33,142 nt of DNA from Bacteroides sp. (lineage in GTDB: Bacteria; Bacteroidota; Bacteroidia; Bacteroidales; Muribaculaceae): positions 10,915-44,056 of the forward strand of contig JAAVDF010000033.1 of NCBI GenBank assembly GCA_014801945.1. The letters run 5' to 3'. A program made the position numbers and the translations under genes. Positions within the stretch are counted from its first letter, which is position 1; the number at the start of each line of letters is the position of its first letter. Below are positions 23,723 through 32,812 of the stretch, in pieces. Under the pieces are notes generated by a model, which was not told the origin of the DNA, ran no database searches, and worked only from the letters and a program-made list of their open reading frames with translations.

Positions 23723-24238
23723 ATGCTGACCGACGGCACTATATCGCTGCGCGCGCTCGAACCGATTGACGTTGACACGCTCTACCGCTGGGAAAACGAC
23801 CCTGCCTTATGGAGTGTGGGAGTTTCTCTTGCTCCCTACTCCCGCAAACAGTTGTGGGACTACGTCAACAATTACGATGCCGATATCTATGCGGCCAGAC
23901 AGTTGCGCTTGATGGTTACCCTCAACAAAACCAATGAGACCATCGGGACCATCGATCTCTATGAGTTCGATGCATCCAACGCCCGCTGCGGTGTCGGAAT
24001 CTTGATCGCTTCCGATTTTCAGCGTCACGGCTACGGATACATGGCTCTCGAACTGACAGCTTCCTACTGCCGGACAACATATTCGCTTCATCAGCTTTAC
24101 TGCACCATCGGAGCTGACAATCACCCGTCGAGAAATCTGTTTGAGAAAGCAGGCTATAAAATCGCCGGACGGCTTAAATCTTGGCTTAAATCCGGTGGAT
24201 GCTACTCCGATGCATATATCTATCAGAAATTTATCTGA
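23723..24238 (+). CDS. GNAT-family N-acetyltransferase (RimJ/RimL-like)
   Basis: A 171-residue acetyltransferase of the RimJ/RimL/SpeG-like branch. It opens with TISLRALEPIDVDTLYRWENDP, the usual substrate-side start of this group. The acetyl-CoA site lies at about 88-103 (VGILIASDFQRHGYGYMAL, with the Q/R-x-x-G-x-G/A loop). NHPSRNLFEKAGYKIAGRL follows as the closing helix-strand. Small basic or amino-group substrates and protein N-termini are all possible; the substrate is unknown. It closes the ftsK-lolA-trxB stretch, just before a very long terminator hairpin. Confidence 0.9.
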   Translation: MLTDGTISLRALEPIDVDTLYRWENDPALWSVGVSLAPYSRKQLWDYVNNYDADIYAARQLRLMVTLNKTNETIGTIDLYEFDASNARCGVGILIASDFQRHGYGYMALELTASYCRTTYSLHQLYCTIGADNHPSRNLFEKAGYKIAGRLKSWLKSGGCYSDAYIYQKFI

Positions 24239-24240
24239 GT

Positions 24241-24313
24241 AAGGCTATAAATAAAAACCGTGGGTACAGTTTTACTTATCAATTCTGTACCCACGTTTTT
24301 TATTTATAGCCTT
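24241..24313. terminator. 29-bp near-perfect hairpin, bidirectional terminator
   Basis: Arms 24241-24269 and 24285-24313 pair over 29 bases with a single mismatch, loop of 15 bases. T-runs in both arms (TTTTTT at 24296-24301 on plus, complementary A-run at 24253-24257) allow use from either side. It lies two bases after the GNAT stop and seven before the recR stop, between convergent genes. Confidence 0.9.
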
Positions 24314-24319
24314 CCGGTA

Positions 24320-24946
24320 TTATCTGCGGATGGAATCAGCGAAAAGCGTACGGTTGAGCAATGACCGACCGAGAGTGACTTCATCCGTGTATTCAATCTC
24401 GTTTCCGACCGACACCCCTCGTGCAAGTTGAGTAATACGGACGTCAGAATATTCCGCCAACCGACGGAAAAGATAAAAATTCGTAGTATCACCCTCCATC
24501 GTAGCACTCAAAGCAAGGATCACTTCCTTAACTTCACCTTCAGCCACTCTTTCAACCAATGAATCAATGGCAAGCTGATCCGGACCGATACCGTCCATAG
24601 GCGAAATCACACCTCCAAGCACATGATAGACACCACCGAACTGACCGGTGTTTTCAAAACTCATCACATCCTTGACACTCTCAACCACACAGACTACGGA
24701 ACGATCACGACGCGAATCGGCACAGATCGGACAGATCTCTGTTTCGGATATGTTGTGACAGACGGAACAATAACGGATGCCCCGGCGCATATTTATGATC
24801 GATTGTCCGAGTGACACCCCGACGTTCTCATCCATTCGAAGTATATGTAAAGCAAGCCTCAATGCTGTCTTTCGACCTACGCCGGGTAGCCGAGACAATT
24901 CCGTCACCGCTCCTTCAAGCAATCTTGAGGCAAATTCCTGTTGCAT
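24320..24946 (-). CDS. recR: Recombination protein RecR
   Basis: RecR works with RecO/RecF to load RecA at gaps and stalled forks. The 208-residue product has the helix-hairpin-helix [18 protein letters not shown], a four-cysteine zinc finger (C60, C63, C72, C75), and the Toprim domain beginning [14 protein letters not shown]. It continues with [15 protein letters not shown] and ends with the Walker-B-like region TLGRSLLNR. Length and order are typical for the family. It is divergent from panC. Confidence 0.97.
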   Translation of the reverse strand: MQQEFASRLLEGAVTELSRLPGVGRKTALRLALHILRMDENVGVSLGQSIINMRRGIRYCSVCHNISETEICPICADSRRDRSVVCVVESVKDVMSFENTGQFGGVYHVLGGVISPMDGIGPDQLAIDSLVERVAEGEVKEVILALSATMEGDTTNFYLFRRLAEYSDVRITQLARGVSVGNEIEYTDEVTLGRSLLNRTLFADSIRR

Positions 24947-24994
24947 TTTATATGTCTCCTGCTTCTTCTATATAAATATATGTGTTTCTTACAT

Positions 24995-25002
24995 CAAATT
25001 TA
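24995..25002 (-). promoter_or_regulatory. Possible -7 element of recR promoter
   Basis: Minus-strand TAAATTTG, 49 bases upstream of the recR ATG. The -33 box is not recognisable, so the call is partial. Confidence 0.4.
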
Positions 25003-25137
25003 CGAAAATTTCCCCGAATTATCGTCCTCAATCTCCGATTCTTTTACTTTTTTATAATTTTCATCTTTTATTGAGCAAAATCTCACTCCGTATCGGACTC
25101 TTTCGCAACCTTTCATCCGCACTGTCTGGTATTTTTA

Positions 25138-25169
25138 TTTGCTTGTTTTTCAAATAATGATTAATTTTG
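25138..25169 (+). promoter_or_regulatory. Promoter of the panC-panD-ffh-folD cluster
   Basis: TTTG at 25138-25141, 20 bases, then TAATTTTG at 25162-25169: full consensus. It places transcription near 25176 and so fixes the panC start at 25203 rather than a longer frame that begins inside the -7 box. Confidence 0.83.
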
Positions 25170-25202
25170 CACTCTGAAATTTCAGACATATCAGTTAAAG
25201 AA

Positions 25203-26051
25203 ATGGAAATAATTCGCACTGTAGCTGAATTAAAAGCCAAGCTCGACACAGCCCGCAAGAATGGAAGCATAGGTCTGGTCCCTACGATGGGAGCTCTCCA
25301 TGCCGGCCATCTCTCGCTCATACAGCGTGCCCGCAGCGAGAATGACACAGTGGTTGTCAGCGTGTTTGTCAACCCCACACAGTTCAACAATCCGACCGAT
25401 CTGGCCACATATCCCCGCACCGAGGAGGCCGACACCGCCATGCTCCGTGAAGCCGGTGTAGATTATGCCTTCATACCCTCCGTCGAGGAGATCTATCCCG
25501 AACCCGACACCCGACAGTTTGACCTCGGTCCTGTAGCCGAAGTAATGGAAGGTGCAATGCGTCCGGGACATTTCAATGGTGTGGCACAGATTGTCAGCAA
25601 ACTCTTTGATTTCACCCGCCCTACCCGCGCCTATTTCGGCGAAAAGGATTTCCAGCAGATAGCCGTGATACGCCGCATGGCCGAGCTTGAAGGATTTGAC
25701 CTTGAAATCGTCGATTGTCCCATCAAGCGCGAGGACGACGGTCTGGCAATGAGTTCGCGCAACGTGCGCCTGACTCCTGAGCAGCGTGCTATCGCGCCCG
25801 CCATACACCGCACTCTTGAAAGCAGTCTCGACTGGGCTGCTGACCACAGCGTGGAGGCCACGAAACGCTATGTGATCGATGAGATCAACTCTTTCCCCCA
25901 CATGCAGGTGGAATATTACGAGATAGTCGATGCGCTCACCATGCAACCCATCACTGATTGGGAGCAGACTGAGAGTGCAGTCGGCTGTGTGACAGTATTC
26001 TGTGGCGATGTCCGCCTGATTGACAACATCAAATATCCCAAAAGGAAATGA
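25203..26051 (+). CDS. panC: Pantothenate synthetase
   Basis: Joins pantoate and beta-alanine with ATP to make pantothenate, the precursor of coenzyme A. The 282-residue protein has the nucleotidylyl-transferase signature [14 protein letters not shown] with the HxGH motif. [10 protein letters not shown], the second ATP loop YFGEKDFQQ, and [13 protein letters not shown] (the KMSKS-like loop) follow in order. The ATG at 25203 is chosen from the promoter and from family length. Its stop overlaps the panD start by four bases, so the two are coupled: PanD makes the beta-alanine that PanC uses. Confidence 0.97.
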   Translation: MEIIRTVAELKAKLDTARKNGSIGLVPTMGALHAGHLSLIQRARSENDTVVVSVFVNPTQFNNPTDLATYPRTEEADTAMLREAGVDYAFIPSVEEIYPEPDTRQFDLGPVAEVMEGAMRPGHFNGVAQIVSKLFDFTRPTRAYFGEKDFQQIAVIRRMAELEGFDLEIVDCPIKREDDGLAMSSRNVRLTPEQRAIAPAIHRTLESSLDWAADHSVEATKRYVIDEINSFPHMQVEYYEIVDALTMQPITDWEQTESAVGCVTVFCGDVRLIDNIKYPKRK

Positions 26052-26404
26052 CACTCGAACTTCTCAAGTGCAAAATCCATCGTGTGACTGTCACCGAAGC
26101 CCGTCTGGACTACATCGGCAGTATCACCATTGATCAGGACCTTCTCGATGCCGCCGGAATATTCCCCGGTGAGCGCATCTATATAGTGGATAACAATAAC
26201 GGCGAACGCTTTGACACATACGCCATCCCCGGCGAACGCGGTTCGGGCGTCATCTGCCTCAACGGTGCTGCAGCACGCAAGGTTCAGGTCGGCGACGTGG
26301 TCATCCTCATGTGCTATGCACAGATGACTCCGGAGGAGGCGAAAACCCACAAACCTGTGGTGCTTTTCCCCGACACCCGTACCAACCGTCTGCTTCCCGA
26401 ATAA
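26048..26404 (+). CDS. panD: Aspartate 1-decarboxylase precursor
   Basis: Makes beta-alanine from aspartate for pantothenate. The 118-residue proenzyme self-cleaves between Gly24 and Ser25 (seen in YIGSIT), turning the serine into a pyruvoyl cofactor. Also seen are the conserved opening [33 protein letters not shown], and [17 protein letters not shown] with the Asn-Gly-Ala-Ala loop. It shares ATGA with panC. The ffh start lies 94 bases downstream, with no terminator seen. Confidence 0.97.
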   Translation: MTLELLKCKIHRVTVTEARLDYIGSITIDQDLLDAAGIFPGERIYIVDNNNGERFDTYAIPGERGSGVICLNGAAARKVQVGDVVILMCYAQMTPEEAKTHKPVVLFPDTRTNRLLPE

Positions 26405-26497
26405 AGCAGGCAGATAAAAGCCGTCAAGACTATCCATACACTATTTCTATAATTTTTCAGCAAAGTTTTTTAACCCTCTATCCCCCCGCCATTCCAA

Positions 26498-27832
26498 GTG
26501 TTTGAGAATCTAAGCGAGAGACTTGAAAGAAGTTTCAAGATACTGAAAGGTGAAGGAAAAATCACCGAAATAAATGTAGCCGAAACCCTCAAGGATGTGC
26601 GTCGTGCACTTCTTGAAGCCGATGTCAACTTCAAGGTAGCCAAGCAGTTTACCGATGAAGTAAAAGCAAAGGCCCTTGGCATGAATGTGATCAATGCCAT
26701 CAAGCCGGGCGAACTCATGGTCAAGATTGTCCATGATGAACTCGCACGCCTCATGGGTGGTGAGACTGCACAGGTCAATCTGTCGGGCAATCCCACAGTC
26801 ATCCTCATGTCAGGTCTGCAAGGTTCAGGTAAGACCACATTCTCAGGCAAACTCGCCCGGAAGCTCAAATCGGAACAGGGAAAACGTCCGCTCCTCGTGG
26901 CTTGCGACGTCTATCGTCCCGCCGCGATCGATCAGCTCAAAGTTCTTGCCGAGCAGATCAATGTCCCCGTCTATACAGAGGATGGCAACAAGAATCCTGT
27001 CGAGATCGCTGAAAATGCCATCCGCTATGCCAAGGCCAACCACCATGATCTTGTCATCATCGATACCGCCGGCCGTCTGGCCGTAGATGAGCAGATGATG
27101 CAGGAGATTGCAGCCATCAAGAAAGCCGTCAAACCGCAGGAGACACTTTTCGTTGTCGATTCGATGACAGGTCAGGATGCCGTAAATACAGCTAAGGAAT
27201 TCAATGATCGCCTTGACTTTGACGGCGTAGTCCTCACCAAGCTTGACGGCGATACCCGTGGCGGTGCCGCCCTTTCGATCCGCACCGTTGTCACGAAACC
27301 GATCAAGTTCGTCGGTACTGGCGAAAAGCTCGATGCGCTCGACCTTTTCCACCCCTCGCGTATGGCCGACCGTATCCTCGGCATGGGCGATATCGTGTCA
27401 CTAGTCGAGAAAGCGCAGAACGCCTACGATGAAAAGCAGGCTCGTGAACTTCAGCGCAAGATAGCAAAGAACCAGTTCAATTTCAACGACTTCCTTCAGC
27501 AGATCCAACAGATCCAGAAGATGGGCAACCTGAAGGAGCTCGCCTCAATGATCCCCGGTGTCGGCAAGGCTATCAAGGATATAGATATTGATGACAATGC
27601 ATTCAAGGGTATCGAAGCGATCATCCGCTCGATGACAGCCGAGGAGCGCGAACATCCTGAGATCCTCAACGGAAGTCGCCGTAAACGTATTGCCAAGGGT
27701 TCGGGTACTGACATTCAGGAGGTCAACCGCCTGATCAAACAGTTTGACGACGCCCGCAAGATGATGAAGGCCGTTTCAGGAATAAAGAATCCTATGGCCA
27801 TGATGCGTAACATGAAAGGAATGAGAAGATGA
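26498..27832 (+). CDS. ffh: Signal recognition particle protein Ffh
   Basis: SRP54 GTPase that binds signal sequences with the 4.5S RNA and delivers ribosomes to FtsY. The 444-residue product starts [14 protein letters not shown], as in most Ffh proteins, and this forces a GTG start at 26498. G domain: P-loop GLQGSGKTT (about 106-114), [28 protein letters not shown]. The methionine-rich M domain (about 300-444) has [13 protein letters not shown], the helix [25 protein letters not shown] cut short here, and an [10 protein letters not shown]-like end. Its stop overlaps folD by four bases. Confidence 0.97.
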   Translation: MFENLSERLERSFKILKGEGKITEINVAETLKDVRRALLEADVNFKVAKQFTDEVKAKALGMNVINAIKPGELMVKIVHDELARLMGGETAQVNLSGNPTVILMSGLQGSGKTTFSGKLARKLKSEQGKRPLLVACDVYRPAAIDQLKVLAEQINVPVYTEDGNKNPVEIAENAIRYAKANHHDLVIIDTAGRLAVDEQMMQEIAAIKKAVKPQETLFVVDSMTGQDAVNTAKEFNDRLDFDGVVLTKLDGDTRGGAALSIRTVVTKPIKFVGTGEKLDALDLFHPSRMADRILGMGDIVSLVEKAQNAYDEKQARELQRKIAKNQFNFNDFLQQIQQIQKMGNLKELASMIPGVGKAIKDIDIDDNAFKGIEAIIRSMTAEEREHPEILNGSRRKRIAKGSGTDIQEVNRLIKQFDDARKMMKAVSGIKNPMAMMRNMKGMRR

Positions 27833-28710
27833 CACTTATTGACGGAAAAAAGACAGCCGACGATATCAAGCGCGAAATCGCGGCGGAAGTAGAGGAAATG
27901 GTGGCTCAGGGCAAACGCCGCCCTCACCTTGTGGCCATACTCGTAGGTCACGACGGTGGCAGCGAGACATACGTGGCTAACAAAGTCAAGGCATGCGAGG
28001 CATGCGGTTTCAAATCTACACTTATCCGATATGAGGATGACGTGACGGAGGAAAAACTCCTCGAAACCATTGCCGAGCTTAATAATGACCCTGAAGTGGA
28101 TGGCTTCATTGTCCAGCTCCCCCTCCCCAAACATATCTCCGAGCAGAAAATCATCGAGGCTATCGATTACCGCAAGGACGTTGACGGTTTCCACCCGGTC
28201 AACGTAGGCCGTATGTCCATAGGTCTCCCCTGCTTCGTATCAGCTACCCCTTCCGGCATAATGGAACTGCTCAAACGCTACGGTGTTAAGACACGCGGTG
28301 CAAAATGCGTGGTTCTCGGACGCAGCAACATCGTCGGTAAGCCTGTCGCATCACTCATGATGCAGAAATCTGATCCCGGAAACGCTACAGTGACAGTGCT
28401 CCACAGCGCATCGACCAACATCAAGGAAGCCTGCGCGGAAGCCGACATAATCATAGCCGCCCTCGGCAGTCCCGGATTCGTGACAGCCGACATGGTGAAG
28501 CCCGGTGCTACCGTGATCGACGTCGGAACCACCCGTGTGCCCGACTCATCGCGTAAGAGCGGATTCCGCCTGCGTGGCGATGTCGATTTCGAAAATGTGG
28601 CTGAAAAGTGTGCATTCATCACCCCGGTGCCCGGTGGAGTCGGTCCTATGACCATCTGCTCCCTCATGCGCAACACGCTTCTTGCTGCCAAGAAAGAGAT
28701 CTATAACTAA
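27829..28710 (+). CDS. folD: Methylenetetrahydrofolate dehydrogenase / cyclohydrolase
   Basis: Two-activity enzyme of one-carbon metabolism: oxidises 5,10-methylene-THF to methenyl-THF and hydrolyses that to 10-formyl-THF. The 293-residue protein has the active-site segments [17 protein letters not shown] (catalytic lysine) and [27 protein letters not shown] follows, then the NADP loop [13 protein letters not shown] and the C-terminal signature [19 protein letters not shown]. It starts inside the ffh stop (ATGA), an arrangement suggesting co-translation. A strong terminator follows. Confidence 0.97.
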   Translation: MTLIDGKKTADDIKREIAAEVEEMVAQGKRRPHLVAILVGHDGGSETYVANKVKACEACGFKSTLIRYEDDVTEEKLLETIAELNNDPEVDGFIVQLPLPKHISEQKIIEAIDYRKDVDGFHPVNVGRMSIGLPCFVSATPSGIMELLKRYGVKTRGAKCVVLGRSNIVGKPVASLMMQKSDPGNATVTVLHSASTNIKEACAEADIIIAALGSPGFVTADMVKPGATVIDVGTTRVPDSSRKSGFRLRGDVDFENVAEKCAFITPVPGGVGPMTICSLMRNTLLAAKKEIYN

Positions 28711-28721
28711 TGAGAAATATC

Positions 28722-28769
28722 GAATTGCAGGGACAGATTCACGTCAGGCTGTCCCTGCAATTCTTTTTT
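28722..28769 (+). terminator. Terminator after folD
   Basis: Perfect 15-bp stem GAATTGCAGGGACAG (28722-28736) with its complement (28749-28763), 12-base loop, then TTTTTT (28764-28769). It ends the panC-panD-ffh-folD cluster. Confidence 0.95.
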
Positions 28770-28789
28770 AGCCATTAAATCAAGTGGAT

Positions 28790-29887
28790 ATGTTTGCTGT
28801 CTTTCTGTCGCTTCTATCACTGCTCATCCCACAGGACAGTGCCGAGATAGTATTTGCGGGTGATGCCATGCAGCATCAACGGCAGATCGACGCAGCTAAA
28901 CGTCCGGATGGCTCTCTCGACTACTCTCCCTACTTCACATCGCTCGCTCCCTACATCTCATCGGCTGATTTTGCTGTGGTAAACCTTGAGACTCCTCTCG
29001 GTGGCGCACCATATTCGGGCTATCCGATATTCTGCGCTCATGACAATTACGTCGATGCTCTGACCGAATCCGGTTTTGATCTCATACTCACAGCCAACAA
29101 CCATATACTTGACCGCCGAGATAAAGGTGTGCGCCGTACAATCGCCACACTGGAGCAAAAGAAAGTGCCCTATATAGGGGTATATCGCAACAAAGCCCAT
29201 CGTGATTCCATCCTCCCGATGATACACGATATCAATGGATTCAAGGTTGCATTCCTCAACTACACCTACGGGACAAACGGCATAACCAAAAAGACCGATA
29301 TAGAGATTGACTATATCGACAAGACCCGTATTGCCTCCGACATACGTAATGCGCGAGCCAACGGAGCTGAAATCATAGCTGCATGTATGCACTGGGGCGA
29401 TGAATACAAGCTGCTCCCGAATGCGTCACAGAAAAGCCTTGCTAAATTTCTTGCCGACTCAGGCGTGGAGCTCATCATCGGTGGCCATCCTCATGTCATT
29501 CAGCCAATGGAACTGAAGATCAATGAATCAACAGGCCGTCCATGTTTCACAGTCTATTCACTCGGTAATTTCATCTCAGCCATGCGTACCACTGACACCC
29601 GCGGAGGTGCGATGACACGCGTAAAACTCGCACGCGACATCTTCGGCAAGGCATACGTGGCCGATGCAAGTTACCGTCTGGTGTTTACCGAACCATCCAC
29701 GGGTCAAGGAAGCAACTTCCGGCTGCTTCCTGCCGAAAGCAAAGAGCTCCATCCGTCCTTGGAACTTTACCGCAAAGGCTTCATCCGAAATGCGACCGAT
29801 ATCTTCAACCGCCATAACGTCAACGTTCCCCGCGACACATCTTCCATCCTCCGCCCGACCCCTCTGCCTATCCTTGGAGGGATGTAA
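28790..29887 (+). CDS. CapA-family (PGA_cap) metallophosphoesterase-like protein
   Basis: A 365-residue member of the CapA family, named for poly-gamma-glutamate capsule export but found in many bacteria without that capsule. After a short hydrophobic N-terminal signal (FAVFLSLLSLLIP), the calcineurin-like elements appear in order: IVFAGDAM, FAVVNLETPLGG, LILTANNHILDRRDKG, ACMHWGDEYKL, IIGGHPHVIQP, and TVYSLGNF. No capB, capC or capE homologue is nearby, so a poly-glutamate role is not supported; an envelope-associated phosphoesterase is more cautious. The start is ATG 28790, or GTG 28784 two codons earlier. Transcription may start in the short gap after the folD terminator. Confidence 0.9.
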   Translation: MFAVFLSLLSLLIPQDSAEIVFAGDAMQHQRQIDAAKRPDGSLDYSPYFTSLAPYISSADFAVVNLETPLGGAPYSGYPIFCAHDNYVDALTESGFDLILTANNHILDRRDKGVRRTIATLEQKKVPYIGVYRNKAHRDSILPMIHDINGFKVAFLNYTYGTNGITKKTDIEIDYIDKTRIASDIRNARANGAEIIAACMHWGDEYKLLPNASQKSLAKFLADSGVELIIGGHPHVIQPMELKINESTGRPCFTVYSLGNFISAMRTTDTRGGAMTRVKLARDIFGKAYVADASYRLVFTEPSTGQGSNFRLLPAESKELHPSLELYRKGFIRNATDIFNRHNVNVPRDTSSILRPTPLPILGGM

Positions 29888-30022
29888 GCCATAGCCTTTC
29901 TCATACGTCTTTTTGGGAGATTAGGAAGTCAGATTAATCGGTTTTATCCCGACATACTCCTATTCCACCCCAAAATCTGTCATTTTTGCAGTATTTTTAA
30001 CAGAATTTGTCAGTTTACGGGT

Positions 30023-30039
30023 CTGGCATTTTCTTTGCA
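30023..30039 (+). promoter_or_regulatory. Sigma-54-like (-24/-12) promoter upstream of htpG
   Basis: CTGGCATTTTCTTTGCA has GG at 30025-30026 and GC at 30037-30038, ten bases apart, as in the RpoN consensus YTGGCACGRNNNTTGCW; every strongly conserved position fits (TGGCA and TTGCA), with CGR replaced by TTT. A start near 30050 would leave a leader of about 37 bases before the htpG ATG. No housekeeping TAnnTTTG box is seen in this spacer. Confidence 0.55.
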
Positions 30040-30086
30040 GGGTTGTTTATAGAAATAGATTAATAAAAATTTAAACCATATATATT

Positions 30087-32129
30087 ATGCAAAAAGGACA
30101 GATTGGAGTAACCACCGAGAATATTTTCCCGGTGATCAAAAAATTTCTCTATTCCGACCACGAAATCTTTCTCCGTGAACTCGTATCGAATGCTATTGAT
30201 GCAACACAGAAACTGAAAACCCTCGCCTCTTTCGGCGAATTCAAGGGTGAGCTTGGCGAAATGAACGTGCGCGTCACCATCGACAAGGAAGCCGGCACAC
30301 TGACCGTCAGTGACCACGGTATCGGCATGACTGCGGAGGATATTGACAAATACATCAATCAGATCGCCTTCTCAGGTGCTGAGGAATTTGTCAATAAATA
30401 CAAGGACACCGCCAATGCCATAATCGGTCACTTCGGACTCGGATTCTACTCCGCATTTATGGTTGCGAAGAAAGTCGAGATCCGATCGCTCAGTTACAAG
30501 GAAGGTGCTGAAGCAGTCCGTTGGGAATGTGACGGTAGCCCCGAATACACCATGGAACCGACCGAGAAGGCTGAACGAGGCACTGATATCATCCTCTATA
30601 TTGACGATGACAATAAGGAATTCCTCGAACAGGCCCGTATCGATACACTTCTTAAAAAATATTGCCGTTTCCTCCCCGTCCCCGTTATCTCAGGCAAGGA
30701 GCAGGAATGGAAAGACGGAAAATACGTAGATACCGACAAAGATAAGGTGGTCAATGACACCGAACCTACGTGGACCAAGAAACCCTCGGAACTTACCGAC
30801 GAGGATTACCGCAAGTTCTACCACGAACTCTATCCCGGTCAGGAAGATCCCCTCTTCTGGATTCATCTCAACGTAGATTACCCCTTCACTCTCACCGGTA
30901 TTCTCTTCTTCCCGAAGATCAAGAGTAACCTCGACATCCGCAAGGATCGCATCCAGCTCTATTGCAATCAGGTCTATGTCACGGATTCAGTAGAAGGTGT
31001 CGTTCCTGAATTTATGATGCTGCTTCAGGGTGTGATTGATTCCCCCGACATCCCCCTCAACGTATCGCGTTCTTATCTCCAGAGCGATACGGCTGTCAAG
31101 AAGATCTCCGGCTACATCACCAAGAAAGTGGCTTCGCGTCTCGACGAGCTTTTCAAGGAGAACCGTGCAGATTTCGAGTCTAAGTGGGACGACATCAAGA
31201 TCTTCATTGAATACGGCATGCTCACTGACGAGAAGTTCTGTGATTCAGCTATGAAGTTCGTCCTTCTTCGTGACACCGAAGGCAAATACTTCACCCTCGA
31301 AGAATACCGCACTCTTGTCGAGGCATCACAGACCGACAAGGATGGTGACGTGGTCTATATCTACGCTACTGACGTAACCGCCCAGTACAACTATATTCAT
31401 GCCGCCAACGAGAAGGGCTACAATGTCCTCCTTATGGACGGTCAGCTTGACGGTCACTTCATCTCGCTTCTTGAGAGCAAGCTCGAAAAGACACGCTTTG
31501 TACGTGTCGATAGCGATGTCGCTGAAAAGCTTATCCCTAAGGAAGAGCAGAAGGACAGCGGTCTTAACCCTGATCAGATCTCGCTCCTAACTCCTCTTTT
31601 CCGCAGTCAGTTGCCGAAAGTGGAGAAGGCAGACTTCCTCGTATCGTTCGAGTCGCTTGATCCCGCCGCCAATCCCATCCTCATCACTCAGAATGAGTAC
31701 ATGCGACGTATGAAAGACATGGCTGCTACCCAGCCCGGTATGAGTTTCTATGCTGAATTGCCTGACAGCTATAACCTTATCGTCAACACTTCGCAGCCGG
31801 TGGTTGTCAAGATCCTTGATGAAGCCGAAAAAGCCCTTGCCGACAAGCTTCAGCCTATCAACGCAGCTATAGATGCCGACAATGAGAAGATCACCGTACT
31901 CCGCTCGGAGATCAAGGATAATAAGCCTACCGACGAGCAGCAGGCGCAGGAAAAGTCCCTCACTGATGGCATTGAGAAAAACCGCAAGGAAAAGGAAGAG
32001 ATAATCGCCGCCTACGCTGCTGAGCAGCCTGTGGTAAAACAAGCAATTGACCTCGCCCTCCTTGCTAACGGACTTCTCCGTGGCCGTGATCTCAGCGATT
32101 TCATCGCCCGCTCGGTTAAGATGCTTTAA
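30087..32129 (+). CDS. htpG: Molecular chaperone HtpG (Hsp90)
   Basis: ATP-driven Hsp90-type chaperone. The 680-residue protein has the GHKL ATPase site in the N-terminal domain: ELVSNAIDATQK (E31, N35), DHGIGMT and GHFGLGFYSAFMV. The middle domain follows, with YPFTLTGILFFPK and the client and gamma-phosphate contact loop around GVIDSPDIPLNVSRSYLQ, then the dimerisation domain. Compared with the ~624-residue E. coli protein it is longer. Extra length lies partly in a charged helical stretch near the C-terminus (about 575-645, rich in Lys, Glu and Gln). The end LRGRDLSDFIARSVKML is conserved-looking. It stands alone, with a sigma-54-like element upstream and a terminator behind. Confidence 0.97.
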   Translation: MQKGQIGVTTENIFPVIKKFLYSDHEIFLRELVSNAIDATQKLKTLASFGEFKGELGEMNVRVTIDKEAGTLTVSDHGIGMTAEDIDKYINQIAFSGAEEFVNKYKDTANAIIGHFGLGFYSAFMVAKKVEIRSLSYKEGAEAVRWECDGSPEYTMEPTEKAERGTDIILYIDDDNKEFLEQARIDTLLKKYCRFLPVPVISGKEQEWKDGKYVDTDKDKVVNDTEPTWTKKPSELTDEDYRKFYHELYPGQEDPLFWIHLNVDYPFTLTGILFFPKIKSNLDIRKDRIQLYCNQVYVTDSVEGVVPEFMMLLQGVIDSPDIPLNVSRSYLQSDTAVKKISGYITKKVASRLDELFKENRADFESKWDDIKIFIEYGMLTDEKFCDSAMKFVLLRDTEGKYFTLEEYRTLVEASQTDKDGDVVYIYATDVTAQYNYIHAANEKGYNVLLMDGQLDGHFISLLESKLEKTRFVRVDSDVAEKLIPKEEQKDSGLNPDQISLLTPLFRSQLPKVEKADFLVSFESLDPAANPILITQNEYMRRMKDMAATQPGMSFYAELPDSYNLIVNTSQPVVVKILDEAEKALADKLQPINAAIDADNEKITVLRSEIKDNKPTDEQQAQEKSLTDGIEKNRKEKEEIIAAYAAEQPVVKQAIDLALLANGLLRGRDLSDFIARSVKML

Positions 32130-32155
32130 GCAACCATATTCCCATAAATAACGTT

Positions 32156-32200
32156 AACTTCCGTCAGGATTCCCGCATGAAATCCTGACGGAGGTTTTTT
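32156..32200 (+). terminator. Terminator after htpG
   Basis: A 16-bp stem with one G-T pair (32156-32171 with 32181-32196), a 9-base loop and a T-run to 32200, 27 bases after the htpG stop. Confidence 0.93.
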
Positions 32201-32269
32201 ATTGCTGAAATATATGGTATGAAATATATTTTAACACACCTGTGTCGAGAAATCGCCCATCTATCACAT

Positions 32270-32277
32270 TAACTTTG
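32270..32277 (+). promoter_or_regulatory. Probable -7 element for the small gene at 32337
   Basis: TAACTTTG fits TAnnTTTG; a start near 32284 would give a leader of about 53 bases. No TTTG at the -33 position. Confidence 0.45.
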
Positions 32278-32336
32278 CACCGTTCTCCTCCACACATTCT
32301 CCATTCTCCCTCACCTCTCAACTAATCCAATCAGCA

Positions 32337-32549
32337 ATGAAAACTCCTCTTATCATCAGCCCGCGAGTCATCGACACCATCAACTCCCTGCAACCGTCTG
32401 ACCGGGCCTCGATCACCAATGCATTGGGCATGGAGTTCATACTCGGTCAAAATCCTGACAAAATGCTCACTCCAATGCAAAGCATAATCTACGCTGTCGT
32501 ACGCTTTTATGTGACACAGGATTCCCAACGCCAGACCGTCGCAAGCTGA
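32337..32549 (+). CDS. Small conserved-looking protein of unknown function
   Basis: A 70-residue protein starting MKTPLIISPRVIDTINSL. It has no signal peptide or membrane segment. The body looks like two or three short helices (PSDRASITNALGMEFIL, PMQSIIYAVVRFYVTQDS) and would suit a small helical bundle. Support for being real: its own -7 box upstream at a sensible distance, an ATG start, codon use and GC like the neighbours, and no overlapping gene. I do not recognise the family with certainty, though the pattern resembles small proteins seen in Bacteroidales genomes. It lies between the htpG terminator and a minus-strand gene end. No function is proposed. Confidence 0.6.
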   Translation: MKTPLIISPRVIDTINSLQPSDRASITNALGMEFILGQNPDKMLTPMQSIIYAVVRFYVTQDSQRQTVAS

Positions 32550-32744
32550 ACACCGTAACAACGCTCTAATTAAAAACAACTTACATTCCTCTAAACTTAC
32601 AACTTATCCTAATCACCGGACACACACCAAAAATTCGATTAAGCAATACAACTGACATTTTAAAGATTCTTGATTCGTTTAAACATGCGCGTGGATGATC
32701 CATCTGCTTTGTATTCCCTATCATCATCCACCGGTAAAAAAGAG

Positions 32745-32779
32745 AGATGTGGACACTCTGCGAGAGAGCGTCCACATCT
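32745..32779 (-). terminator. Terminator of the minus-strand gene at the window end
   Basis: AGATGTGGAC (32745-32754) pairs with GTCCACATCT (32770-32779), with a small inner CTCT/AGAG stem. On the minus strand the hairpin is followed by CTC and a T-run (complement of AAAAAA at 32736-32741). It lies 34 bases past the gene's stop. Confidence 0.75.
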
Positions 32780-32812
32780 AATTTATATAAGAGGGTATTT
32801 TATATGCCGAAG

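Noticed and set aside
25167-25202. Extended panC start
   Set aside because: It begins with a TTG inside the -7 box. The PanC family begins near the ATG at 25203.
28790-29887. Capsule (poly-gamma-glutamate) locus
   Set aside because: Only a CapA-like protein is present, with no synthase or export partner beside it. The family is widespread without that polymer.
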